Below are positions 50,407 to 58,725 of a stretch of 64,000 nucleotides of DNA, in pieces; the first letter of the stretch is position 1, and every line of letters starts with the position of its first letter. This stretch comes from Tardiphaga sp052076105 (GTDB taxonomy: Bacteria; Pseudomonadota; Alphaproteobacteria; Rhizobiales; Xanthobacteraceae). Where the stretch lies: assembly GCF_052076105.1 (NCBI RefSeq), contig NZ_CP197245.1, positions 558,001-622,000 of the forward strand, in the 5' to 3' direction. The notes beneath the pieces are model-generated. The model saw nothing but the letters and a program-made list of their open reading frames with translations. It did no database searches and was not told where the DNA came from. Made by a program: the position numbers and the translations under genes.

Positions 50407-52761
50407 ATGTCGATTCAATTCAAGTGCACCCTCCTGCTCGGCACGTCCGCCGTGGTGGGACTGAGCTGCCTCCCACAATCCGTGCTGGCGCAGACGCAAC
50501 TTCCCGCCGTGGAAGTCACCGCGCCGAGCCCGATCGTGCGCCGCAAACCGGTGCCGGCACGCGCGACGCATACGCATGTCACGCGCCCCGCGCCAAACCG
50601 CAACGCTGCCCCGGTGCCCGTTGAAGCGGAGCCTGTTATACAAGCCCAGCAGGGCGAACTCCCGATCGTCACCGATCAGTTCGCCACTGTCACGGTGGTG
50701 CCGAATGACGAGATCCGCCGTTCCGGCGCATCGACACTCGGCGATCTTCTTGCCAACAAACCCGGCATCACCGGTTCCGGCTTCGCGCCGGGCGCCTCGA
50801 GCCGGCCAATCATCAGGGGTCTCGACGTCAATCGCGTCGGCATCGTCGAGAACGGCATCGGCAGCAATGGCGCATCAGACCTCGGCGAAGATCACTTCGT
50901 GCCGGTGGATCCGTTTGCTGCCAACCAGATCGAGGTAATCCGCGGCCCGGCGACGCTGCGTTATGGCTCACAATCGATCGGCGGCGTGGTCAGCGCCAGC
51001 AACAATCGCATTCCCGATGCGCTGCCGAACTGCGCCGTTGCAACGCCGTTCCAAAGCTACGGCCTGCCGGCGAAAGCGCCGGCTGCCGGTCTCGCCGCAC
51101 CCGGCTGCATGAATGCGGAGGTCCGCACCTCATTCAGTTCGGTGGATCGCGGTGTCGATGGCGGCATCCTGCTCGATGCCGGCGGCGGCAATGTCGCCGT
51201 CCATGCCGACGTCTACGGCCGCAAGGCCGGCGACTATAATGTCCCGAGCTATCCCTACGCCGAGCCCGGCCTCGCCTTCAACGGCAAACAGCCGAATTCG
51301 TCGAACCAATCGGCTGGTGCCTCGGTCGGCGGATCGTATTTCTTCGACGGCGGCTATATCGGCGCGGCGATCACGCAGAACAACACGACCTATCGCATTC
51401 CGGGCGTCGAAGGCGCGCAGGTCGGTACCCGTATCGCCGGCCAGCAGACCAAGTTCACCGCTAAGGGCGAGTATCGCCCAGATGCGGCGGCCATCGAGGC
51501 GATCCGCTTCTGGGTTGGCGCAACGAACTACAAGCACAACGAAATCGGCCTTGCGGACGCGAGTGATCCGACCAGTGACGGCGTGCGCCAGACCTTCACC
51601 AACAAGGAACAGGAAGGGCGGCTCGAAGTGCAGATGATGCCCTTCAATGCACGCTTCGCCACGATCACCTCGGCCTTCGGCCTGCAGGTCAATCACCAGG
51701 AGCTGACCGCGCCGAGCCCAGACGATATCGGCAGCCCCCTCAACGGCTTGTGGGATCCGAACAAGAACACGAGAGTCGCGGGCTACAGCTTCAACGAGTT
51801 CAAGTTCACCGAAACCACGAAGGCGCAGATCGCCGGCCGTATCGAGCATGTCGAACTCTCGGGCACGACACCATCGTCGATCCCGAACGAATTCGATCTC
51901 AATGCCGATCCCGGTGCCATCGGTCCGTCCGTTGGACGCAACCTCACCTTCACGCCGAAGAGCGGCAGCATCGGCCTGATCCAGGATCTGCCCTGGTATG
52001 GACTCTCCGCCAGCATCACCGCGCAATATACCGAGCGCGCGCCAAAGCCCGCCGAACTGTTCTCGCGCGGCGGACACGATGCGACGGAAACCTTCGACAT
52101 CGGCAATCCAAATCTCGGCATCGAGACGGCGAAGTCGGTCGAACTCGGCCTGCGCCGTGCCGCTGGCCCGTTCCGCTTCGAGCTCACCGGCTACTACACG
52201 CAGTATAACGGCTTCATCTATCGTCGCCTGACCGGTAACACGTGCGGAGATGGAGTCTGCCAGGCGGGGCTCGGCCTCGAACTGAACCAGGCGATCTATT
52301 CGCAGCGTGACGCCACGTTCCGCGGCGGCGAATTCCAGAGCCAACTCGACGTCGCGCAGATCTATGGCGGCACATGGGGCATCGAGACCCAGGCCGATAT
52401 CGTGCGCGCAACCTTCAGCGACGGCACCAACGTGCCGCGGATTCCGCCGGTGCGTGCCGGCGGCGGTCTGTTCTGGCGCGATGCCAACTGGTTCGCGCGC
52501 GTGAACATGCTGCACGCCTTCGCGCAGAACGACATCGCTCCGATCGCCGAGACACCGACATCGGGCTACAATCTGCTGAAAGCGGAAGTGAGCTACAAGA
52601 CGCTGCTCGATCCGCGCATCTACGGCGCCAAGGAAATGACCCTCGGCGTGGTCGGCAACAACCTCTTGAACGAGAACATCCGTAATGCGGTGTCCTATAA
52701 CAAGGATAATGTGCTGCAGCCCGGGCTCAATGTGCGGGCGTTTGCGAGCGTGAAGTTCTGA
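50407..52761 (+). CDS. TonB-dependent receptor, probably zinc (ZnuD-like)
   Basis: The 784-residue receptor has a signal peptide (to SVLAQTQ), the TonB box LPAVEVTAP, a plug (TVTVVPNDEIRRSGASTLGDLLANKPGITGSGFAPGASSRPIIRGLDVNRVGIVENGIGSNGASDLGEDHFVPVDPFAANQIEVIRGPATLRYGSQSIGGVVSASNNRIP in order) and a barrel ending FASVKF. The plug sequence, with the GxSRPxIRG and D-x-S-x-x-S/GEDH-like region, is that of the ZnuD/CirA-type metal receptors. The upstream Zur box supports zinc uptake. Iron or copper complexes are not excluded. Confidence 0.9.
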   Translation: MSIQFKCTLLLGTSAVVGLSCLPQSVLAQTQLPAVEVTAPSPIVRRKPVPARATHTHVTRPAPNRNAAPVPVEAEPVIQAQQGELPIVTDQFATVTVVPNDEIRRSGASTLGDLLANKPGITGSGFAPGASSRPIIRGLDVNRVGIVENGIGSNGASDLGEDHFVPVDPFAANQIEVIRGPATLRYGSQSIGGVVSASNNRIPDALPNCAVATPFQSYGLPAKAPAAGLAAPGCMNAEVRTSFSSVDRGVDGGILLDAGGGNVAVHADVYGRKAGDYNVPSYPYAEPGLAFNGKQPNSSNQSAGASVGGSYFFDGGYIGAAITQNNTTYRIPGVEGAQVGTRIAGQQTKFTAKGEYRPDAAAIEAIRFWVGATNYKHNEIGLADASDPTSDGVRQTFTNKEQEGRLEVQMMPFNARFATITSAFGLQVNHQELTAPSPDDIGSPLNGLWDPNKNTRVAGYSFNEFKFTETTKAQIAGRIEHVELSGTTPSSIPNEFDLNADPGAIGPSVGRNLTFTPKSGSIGLIQDLPWYGLSASITAQYTERAPKPAELFSRGGHDATETFDIGNPNLGIETAKSVELGLRRAAGPFRFELTGYYTQYNGFIYRRLTGNTCGDGVCQAGLGLELNQAIYSQRDATFRGGEFQSQLDVAQIYGGTWGIETQADIVRATFSDGTNVPRIPPVRAGGGLFWRDANWFARVNMLHAFAQNDIAPIAETPTSGYNLLKAEVSYKTLLDPRIYGAKEMTLGVVGNNLLNENIRNAVSYNKDNVLQPGLNVRAFASVKF

Positions 52762-52770
52762 TTGATACTC

Positions 52771-52903
52771 GTCGTTCCGGGGCGTGCGTTCAGCGCAGCT
52801 GAATGCGCGAACCCGGAACCTCGTGCGGCTCCAGCGCACCACCATGTCGAGCTTCCGGGTTCAGGCCGATCCGCTTAGCGGCTCGACCTGCCCCGGAATG
52901 ACA
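52771..52903. repeat. REP-like inverted repeat, type 2
   Basis: GTCGTTCCGGGGC at the left end (52771) pairs with CCCCGGAATGAC at the right end (52891-52902). Between them lies an inner pair CCCGGAACCTCGTGCGGC and CGAGCTTCCGGGTT. Such CATTCCGGGG elements are common in this group and differ from the CCCCGCGAAGG type at 16964. It lies between the TonB receptor and the convergent GNAT gene. Confidence 0.65.
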
Positions 52904-52911
52904 GTTTGTGG

Positions 52912-53427
52912 CTACGGCTTCGCTGCGTCCCAGTCCGGCCTGACAGCGCCCGCGAGCCCATCCGCCGCGCCTTCCACCAGCTCCAGCACCAGCAGCCGGT
53001 TCTGATCGACCGGGCCCGGCATGGTGACCTTGCCCTTCGGGATCGCCTTGAAACCGACCCGGCTATAATAGGGCTCATCACCCACCAGCACGATGAGCTT
53101 GTGGCCCTTCTTGCGGGCATCCTCGATCGCGCGATCCATGAGCTTGCGGCCGACACCGCGACTGCGGAATGGCGGCTCGACGGTCAGCGGCCCGAGCAGC
53201 AGCGCCGGCGTATCGCCCACACAGATCGGCAATTGCCGGACGGAGCCGACCAGCAGCGTGCCGATCCGTGCCGTAAACGACAGATCGAGCAGATGGCTGA
53301 CATGTTCGCGCAGCCGATAGGCTGACAGCACGTAACGACCCGGACCGAAGGTACGGGCATGCAGCCGTTCGATGATCTGGGCGTCGTTGGCGGTTTCCGC
53401 CAGGATGGTCAGAGAAAGGTCATTCAT
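52912..53427 (-). CDS. GNAT family N-acetyltransferase (YhbS-like)
   Basis: This 171-residue protein follows the YhbS-type plan: LLLGPLTVEPPFRSRGVGRKLMDRAIEDARKKGHKLIVLVGDEPYYSRVGFKAI in order (about residues 74-128), with RSRGVGRKLM as the acetyl-CoA loop and YYSRVGF at its end. The acceptor is unknown. It stands alone. Confidence 0.9.
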   Translation of the reverse strand: MNDLSLTILAETANDAQIIERLHARTFGPGRYVLSAYRLREHVSHLLDLSFTARIGTLLVGSVRQLPICVGDTPALLLGPLTVEPPFRSRGVGRKLMDRAIEDARKKGHKLIVLVGDEPYYSRVGFKAIPKGKVTMPGPVDQNRLLVLELVEGAADGLAGAVRPDWDAAKP

Positions 53428-53483
53428 GTCGGGAGGCGAGATAGCATCTGGCGGGCGCGCGGTCTATTGCCCGGCACGCAGGG

Positions 53484-53972
53484 TTATCCCCGCCAGGTGG
53501 CGCTGATCGGCTTGCCCGCGAAAACCTCGGCCAGCCGCTGCCTCGTGCCCTCCGTGGTGTCGTGGGGCAAGGCGTCCAGGGCAAAGAAACCGGTCTCGGC
53601 GATCTCGCGATTGGGCTCAGGCAGCCGGTCCTGCCGGAACTGCCTGACCACATAGACCGCGACGTGATCGCGGATCGAGACGTGGCTATTGAGGAAGACG
53701 CCGTGCAGAACCGGCTCACCGGTGAGTTCAATACGGCCTTCTTCCCGCAGCTCCATCTCCAGCGCCTCGCGAAAGGTCTGGCCGACCTCGACGCCCCCGC
53801 CAGGCAGATACCAGCCGGTCACATAAGTGTGCCGGACCAGAAACACACGGTTATCCGCATCGAGCACCACGGCACGGACGCCCAAGGTCATCCCGCGCGC
53901 GACGCGGAAATAGAGATGCACGAATTTGCGCAGGGTTGGCTCCAGCCGCTGCCGCAACGTCGGTGAGGTCAT
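53484..53972 (-). CDS. Nudix hydrolase with a degenerate Nudix box
   Basis: The 162-residue protein begins MTSPTLRQRLEPTLRK and has the Nudix fold core RAVVLDADNRVFLVRHTYVTGWYLPGGGVEVGQT. The box itself is altered: GX5Q instead of GX5E, then MELREEGRI instead of REUXEEXGU, though the EE pair is kept. It resembles Bradyrhizobiaceae Nudix proteins of the TGWYLPGG type, which hydrolyse nucleoside diphosphate derivatives. Activity is uncertain because of the changes. The start is internal to a longer frame; this ATG fits the family. Confidence 0.85.
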   Translation of the reverse strand: MTSPTLRQRLEPTLRKFVHLYFRVARGMTLGVRAVVLDADNRVFLVRHTYVTGWYLPGGGVEVGQTFREALEMELREEGRIELTGEPVLHGVFLNSHVSIRDHVAVYVVRQFRQDRLPEPNREIAETGFFALDALPHDTTEGTRQRLAEVFAGKPISATWRG

Positions 53973-54110
53973 CGCGGCAAATTCCTGGCTGGCGACACGG
54001 TGGGTCCTTGCGTCATATGCCCCACCTTGCCAAAACATGCAGGGGTTTCACAGGCATGAGGGCGCATTGAGCGGGCTTGTTCACATACGCACAGGGGCGG
54101 ATCGCTTCTC

Positions 54111-54995
54111 ATGACCGCATTCACCCTGGCGCATCTGTCCGATCCGCATGTTCCGCCGATGCCGGAGCCGCACTGGCGCGAGCTTATGGGACAGCGCGTG
54201 CTCGGCTATCTGAACTGGCGGCGCAACCGGCATTTGATCCACCGCCGCGACATGCTCGATGTCATAGTCAGCGACATGCAGGCGCAACAGCCGGACCATA
54301 TCGCGGTGACCGGCGACCTCGTCAATCTCGCGCTCGCTACCGAATTTCCGCGCGCACGGCGCTGGATCGAAAGTGTCGGGACACCGGATCATGTCTCGCT
54401 GGTCCCCGGCAATCACGACGCCTATGTGCGCGGCGCGCCGGAACGTTTCGCCGAAACCTTCGGCGACTACGTGCGCAGCGACGGCACCGCGGACACGCGC
54501 TTCCCGTTTCTGCGCATCCGCGGACCGCTGGCACTGATCGGCGTGTCGTCGAGTGTGCCCACCGCCCCGTTCATGGCGACAGGCTCGCTCGGCGAAGGAC
54601 AGCTTAGGGCGCTCAACGTTATGCTTGGCGGTCTCGCCGACGCGCATCTATTTCGCGTGCTGCTGATCCATCATCCGCTGCGCTCGAAGCAAAGGCACAA
54701 GAGCCTGACGGATTCCGATGCGCTGCAAGTTCTGCTGAAGCGCCACGGCGTCGAACTGATCCTGCACGGCCACGACCATATTCATTCAACCATGTGGTTC
54801 GACGGCCCGCAGCGGCGCATTCCTGCTGTCGGAGTGCCGTCGGCGTCAGCGGTTGCACACGGCCACAAGCCTGCAGCCGCCTACAATCTGTTCGCCATCG
54901 AACGTGACGGCGAGCGCTGGCGCTGCGAACAGACGGTGCGGGGCTTCGGAGGCAGCAACATGGTGCATGAGCTGACGCGAACGATGCTGGTGTAG
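54111..54995 (+). CDS. Metallophosphoesterase
   Basis: The 294-residue calcineurin-like phosphoesterase has all metal-binding motifs: LSDPHV, VTGDLVN, VPGNHDAYV, LIHHPL and LHGHDHIHS, in the order of the superfamily (residues about 9, 67, 100, 186, 224). It probably hydrolyses phosphodiesters (the CpdA or YfcE type). It is the only plus-strand gene between the Nudix and DUF4170 regions. Confidence 0.92.
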   Translation: MTAFTLAHLSDPHVPPMPEPHWRELMGQRVLGYLNWRRNRHLIHRRDMLDVIVSDMQAQQPDHIAVTGDLVNLALATEFPRARRWIESVGTPDHVSLVPGNHDAYVRGAPERFAETFGDYVRSDGTADTRFPFLRIRGPLALIGVSSSVPTAPFMATGSLGEGQLRALNVMLGGLADAHLFRVLLIHHPLRSKQRHKSLTDSDALQVLLKRHGVELILHGHDHIHSTMWFDGPQRRIPAVGVPSASAVAHGHKPAAAYNLFAIERDGERWRCEQTVRGFGGSNMVHELTRTMLV

Positions 54996-55014
54996 CTGCA
55001 TGACTTTTCGTGTT

Positions 55015-55052
55015 GGTCATTCCGGAGCGCCTTTACGCCCCCCCGGAATGAC
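55015..55052. repeat. REP-like hairpin, type 2
   Basis: GTCATTCCGG at 55016-55025 pairs with CCGGAATGAC at 55043-55052 around a 17-base loop. It is a shorter relative of the element at 52771 and lies between convergent gene ends. Confidence 0.65.
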
Positions 55053-55060
55053 AGAGAAAC

Positions 55061-55609
55061 CTAATGTCCGCGTACCGACACGAATAGCGCCAGCGCGAAC
55101 AGACCGATCACACCGACAATCATTCCGAGCAGAAACGGCCAGAACCGGCTGTGCGGCCTCTTCGCCGCCGTCGTGACCTGCGGCGCCGGCATGGTCACCA
55201 GCGCATGTTCTCGCTCGATCATGCGGCGTGCGATATAGTCGGTGACGGCCTTCACGATGGTCGGAACGTCATGCGCCTCCGCCAGCACCACGCGGCCATG
55301 GCGGGTGTCCTGCACGAAGCGATACATGCGCTTGTCGCGGCCCATGGCGACATGGGCGACCATGTCGATCCACAGCCGCGGCGTGTCGCCCTGGCTGATG
55401 CCGCGGTCGAACATCTCCACGCCGGGAGGGATTTCAGCGAACAGCGAATCGAGCGCCTCGTTGAGAATCTCCAGCCGCGCCACTTCGGCATCACGCAGCT
55501 CGACGACGACACCGGTGCGATCGGCCGCCTCGATGCGGGCTTGACGCAGGGCGTCGCGCAGCCGCATCGGCCTGGCTTCCTCGACAGGCTTCGTCCCGTT
55601 ACTCGCCAC
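55061..55609 (-). CDS. Conserved protein with a C-terminal membrane helix
   Basis: The likely start is GTG 55609 (GAGG 8-9 bases upstream), giving 182 residues. An upstream reading extends 131 residues further but has a non-coding look and runs over the DUF4170 gene. The protein has a charged N-terminal half (LRDALRQARIEAADRTGVVVELRDAEVARLEIL), the WIDMVAHVAMGRDKRMYRFVQDTRHGRVVLAEAHD segment, and a C-terminal helix (FWPFLLGMIVGVIGLFALALFV). I do not recognise a function. Confidence 0.75.
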   Translation of the reverse strand: MASNGTKPVEEARPMRLRDALRQARIEAADRTGVVVELRDAEVARLEILNEALDSLFAEIPPGVEMFDRGISQGDTPRLWIDMVAHVAMGRDKRMYRFVQDTRHGRVVLAEAHDVPTIVKAVTDYIARRMIEREHALVTMPAPQVTTAAKRPHSRFWPFLLGMIVGVIGLFALALFVSVRGH

Positions 55610-55859
55610 GCTGGACCTCTTTCTGACTGCCTGAGCGCTGCCATTCACCGGCAGTAACCTATCAGTAACCACGAGTGCCGGAAAGGCCGTTTGTTTCCAG
55701 AGACTTGGCCGCTGAACACACCAGCGGCCCCACCCGGTTGCCCGGATGAGGCCGCTGATATCCTTGGACGTCTTCTTATGGGCAAACCAGCGACAGGCTT
55801 GAGGCGATCCGGCGGCACTGGCGCCGCTCGGAATCTCAGCCTCAGGCGACCCGTCGGTC

Positions 55860-56069
55860 TTAAGCGACCTGGCGGCTCGGCTCTTCGACGATGGAGAAGC
55901 GGACGCCGGCACGATGGCGATTCTCTTCCGACACGGTCTTCCAGGCTTCTTCGGCCTCTTTGCGCGTCTTGAACGGGCCCTGCACCTGGGCCGAACCTTC
56001 AACCAGCTTGTGGAAGTTCATCGAACCGAACTCGCCGCCGATGACCCAGAAATTGCTACCGTGTGACAT
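55860..56069 (-). CDS. DUF4170 domain-containing protein
   Basis: This 69-residue protein has the DUF4170 sequence MSHGSNFWVIGGEFGSMNFHKL..GSAQVQGPFKTRKEAEEAWKTVSEENRHRAGVRFSIVEE. It is small, soluble and of unknown function, widespread in Bradyrhizobiaceae. An AT-rich promoter region with a palindrome separates it from the divergent regulator gene. Confidence 0.9.
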   Translation of the reverse strand: MSHGSNFWVIGGEFGSMNFHKLVEGSAQVQGPFKTRKEAEEAWKTVSEENRHRAGVRFSIVEEPSRQVA

Positions 56070-56178
56070 GTCGTGCTCCTGTATATTTCAAATCGACATT
56101 CGTGACATGCGATGCATTCACCGTGTGAAGAGATAACGCGATATCAGCCAAAACCACCAGATACCTTGTATTTGAATG

Positions 56179-56198
56179 GTGATGCAATGTAACATCAC
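56179..56198. promoter_or_regulatory. Palindrome upstream of the ScfR/RamB-like regulator
   Basis: GTGATGCAATGTAACATCAC has 6-bp arms (GTGATG/CATCAC) around an 8-base centre. It lies about 80 bases before the regulator gene and 110 before the DUF4170 gene. Just after it, ACTTTGTAAA (56216-56225) resembles the RamB/ScfR-type half site. Both are candidates for autoregulation in an AT-rich 200-base gap. Confidence 0.4.
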
Positions 56199-56279
56199 GA
56201 CTTGTAATAAATGTCACTTTGTAAATTTTGTCATAACTGACGACTACAGGGTGGCGGCTCGAAATCGGGATTGGCACAA

Positions 56280-57725
56280 ATGGCGGGCGAGTCTGGCAAG
56301 AAACTGTTTGTGGGGCCGCGGTTCCGGCGGATCCGGCAGCAACAGGGCCTGTCGCAGACCCAGATGGCCGAGGGGCTCGGCATTTCGCCGAGCTATATCA
56401 ACCTGATCGAGCGCAACCAGCGGCCGGTCACCGCGCAATTGCTGCTGCGCCTCGCCGAGACCTATGACCTCGATCTCCGCGATCTCGCGACTGCCGATGA
56501 AGACCGCTTCTTTGCCGAGCTGAACGAGATCTTTTCCGATCCGCTGTTTCGCCAGATTGATTTGCCGAAACAGGAATTGCGCGATCTCGCGGAACTCTGT
56601 CCCGGCGTCACGCATGCGCTGCAGCGGCTCTATGCGGCCTATACCGAAGCGCGGCGCGGCGAGACCATGGTCGCGGCGCAGATGGCAGATCGCCATGAAG
56701 GCGCACAGTTCGAGGCCAATCCGATCGAGCGCGTGCGCGATCTGATCGAGGCCAACCGCAACTACTTTCCCGAACTCGAGGCGGCAGCCGAGGGCCTGCG
56801 CGACGAGATCAACGTGCCGTCGCAGGATTTGTTTGCAGCGCTCAGTACGCGGCTGCGCGAAAAGTATTCGATCGTCACCCGCATCATGCCGGTGGACGTG
56901 ATGCGCGAGACGCTCAGACGTTTCGATCGGCATCGTCGACAATTGCTGATCTCGGAAATGGTCGACGCACCGGGCCGCACCTTTCAGGTCGCGTTCCAGA
57001 TCGGCCTCGTGGAGTGCTCGTCAAATTTCGAGACCATCATCGGCCGCGCCGGGCCGCTCGACGACACAACGCGGCGACTCTATCGCATCACGCTGGCCAA
57101 CTATTTCGCCGCAGCGGCGCTGATGCCCTATGCGGCGTTCCATGCTGCGGCGGAAGCGCTGAATTACGATGTGCAGGTGCTCGGCCAGCGCTTCAATGTC
57201 GGCTTCGAGCAGATCTGTCATCGTCTTACCACGCTGCAACGGCCGAATGCACGCGGCGTTCCGTTCTTCATGCTGCGCGTCGACAATGCGGGCAACGTCT
57301 CGAAACGCTTCTCGTCAGGCACATTCCCGTTCTCGAAATTCGGTGGCACCTGCCCGCTGTGGAATGTGCACTCCACCTTCGACACGCCGGACCGTCTGCT
57401 GAGCCAGGTGATCGAACTGCCAGATGGAGGCCGCTACTTCTCCATCGCGCAGACGCTGCGCAGGCCCGCTGCACCACACCCGCAGCCGCAACCGCGTTTC
57501 GCCATCGGCCTCGGCTGCGAGATCCGCCACGCCGGCAAGCTGGTCTATTCGGCGGGGCTCGATCTGGAGAAGACCGAAGGCACCCCCATCGGCGTCAACT
57601 GTCGCCTCTGCGAGCGCGAAAACTGCAGCCAGCGGGCGGAGCCGCCGATCACGCGCAGCCTGATCCTGGACGAGAATACGCGACGGGTATCGAGCTTTGC
57701 GTTTAGTAATGCGCGGGAGTTATGA
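56280..57725 (+). CDS. XRE-family short-chain fatty acyl regulator (ScfR/RamB-like)
   Basis: The 481-residue protein begins with a Cro/C1-type helix-turn-helix (RIRQQQGLSQTQMAEGLGISPSYINLIERNQRPVTAQLLLRLAETYDLDL, about residues 16-66), has a middle ImmA/IrrE-like domain (YFAAAALMPYAAFHAAAEAL) and a C-terminal domain with CRLCERENC. These features define the ScfR/RamB group that senses acyl-CoA and controls glyoxylate or propionate metabolism genes. Here no metabolic genes are adjacent. ATG 56280 is chosen; TTG 56271 is in frame. Confidence 0.93.
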   Translation: MAGESGKKLFVGPRFRRIRQQQGLSQTQMAEGLGISPSYINLIERNQRPVTAQLLLRLAETYDLDLRDLATADEDRFFAELNEIFSDPLFRQIDLPKQELRDLAELCPGVTHALQRLYAAYTEARRGETMVAAQMADRHEGAQFEANPIERVRDLIEANRNYFPELEAAAEGLRDEINVPSQDLFAALSTRLREKYSIVTRIMPVDVMRETLRRFDRHRRQLLISEMVDAPGRTFQVAFQIGLVECSSNFETIIGRAGPLDDTTRRLYRITLANYFAAAALMPYAAFHAAAEALNYDVQVLGQRFNVGFEQICHRLTTLQRPNARGVPFFMLRVDNAGNVSKRFSSGTFPFSKFGGTCPLWNVHSTFDTPDRLLSQVIELPDGGRYFSIAQTLRRPAAPHPQPQPRFAIGLGCEIRHAGKLVYSAGLDLEKTEGTPIGVNCRLCERENCSQRAEPPITRSLILDENTRRVSSFAFSNAREL

Positions 57726-57768
57726 GGCGAGGCCTGGGCATCAACAAAAGCCATGCTATACAAACCAC

Positions 57769-58668
57769 ATGGGATTTGGCGTTTTCATTCATCGTACGGA
57801 TTCAATCTACGACGACAGCCCGTCCGAGCGATATCAATTTCCCAGCCAATATCTCAGTCGCGCGCAGAATTTCGAGGGTGATTGGATCGTCTACCTTGAG
57901 CCCCGAAAGGTCAAAGCCACACGCGGATACTATGCAATATCCAAAGTGCAGCAAATTGTCCCTGATCCCTCGACCGCAGGAATGTATTTGGCGTTGATCG
58001 AGCCGTCGAGCTACCTTGAATTTGCGACACCCGTTCCGTTTTCAGACGCCGATGGCGTGATTGAACATGGAGTTCTCAACGAGCAGGGGCGGATTTCAGG
58101 CAGGGCGCAAGCAGCGGTGCGTCCTGTAAGCCCAAGCGACTTCGAGCGCATTATTAGACGGGGTCTCGAAGAAGCGCCTCAGATCCTGCCGAGAATGGAC
58201 GACATTCCGGTCGATGCCCAGCTTCAGGAGCAGCAAACTCCTTTCCAATTCGAAGAGACTCGCGAGCGCCTGAATTTTTTGACTTCGAGGATCGTACGCG
58301 ACCGAACCTTTCGCCGTATTATCCTGGATGCTTACGATCGACGCTGCGCGGTCACTGGCCTGCGATTGATCAATGGCGGCGGCCGGGCCGAAGTTGATGC
58401 GGCACATATCCGTCCGGTCGAAGCGAACGGCCCTGACATCATTAACAATGGGATCGCCCTTTCAGGCACAGCTCACTGGATGTTCGATCGTGGATTGATC
58501 AGCCTGTCTGACGAACTGCAAATTCTGATCTCTCGTCAGGTAAACGACCTTGAGAGCGTCCGCGCTCTTATCAACAAGAATGGTCACGCGCTTCCACCTT
58601 TACGAACTTTTCAGCGTCCACATCCGCGGTTCTTGAGCTGGCATCGTGAAAATCGCTTCAAACAATAA
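57769..58668 (+). CDS. HNH endonuclease with N-terminal PUA/SRA-like domain
   Basis: The 299-residue protein starts MGFGVFIHRTDSIYDDSP. Its N-terminal half (GDWIVYLEPRKVKATRGYYAISKVQQIV, then MYLALIEPSSYLEF) looks like a PUA-superfamily nucleobase-reading domain. The C-terminal HNH nuclease has CAVTGLRL, then VDAAHIRPVEANGPDIINNGIALSGTAHWMFDRGLI (about residues 210-260). It belongs to the COG3440 predicted restriction endonucleases. The gene is visibly AT-richer than its neighbours, suggesting transfer. It could cut modified DNA as a stand-alone restriction enzyme; this is inferred. Confidence 0.85.
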   Translation: MGFGVFIHRTDSIYDDSPSERYQFPSQYLSRAQNFEGDWIVYLEPRKVKATRGYYAISKVQQIVPDPSTAGMYLALIEPSSYLEFATPVPFSDADGVIEHGVLNEQGRISGRAQAAVRPVSPSDFERIIRRGLEEAPQILPRMDDIPVDAQLQEQQTPFQFEETRERLNFLTSRIVRDRTFRRIILDAYDRRCAVTGLRLINGGGRAEVDAAHIRPVEANGPDIINNGIALSGTAHWMFDRGLISLSDELQILISRQVNDLESVRALINKNGHALPPLRTFQRPHPRFLSWHRENRFKQ

Positions 58669-58725
58669 TCGCTATAAGACGTGGATGCTGGCATTAGCCG
58701 GGCATGGCGACGGGGAGGGCAATTC

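Noticed and set aside
51130..52845. A 571-codon frame opposite the TonB receptor
   Set aside because: The receptor motifs on the plus strand run through the whole stretch; no domain is visible in the antisense frame.
55609..56002. A 131-residue N-terminal extension of the protein at 55061
   Set aside because: It overlaps the DUF4170 gene region, is rich in Arg and Lys without pattern, and a GTG with a good ribosome-binding site starts the conserved part.
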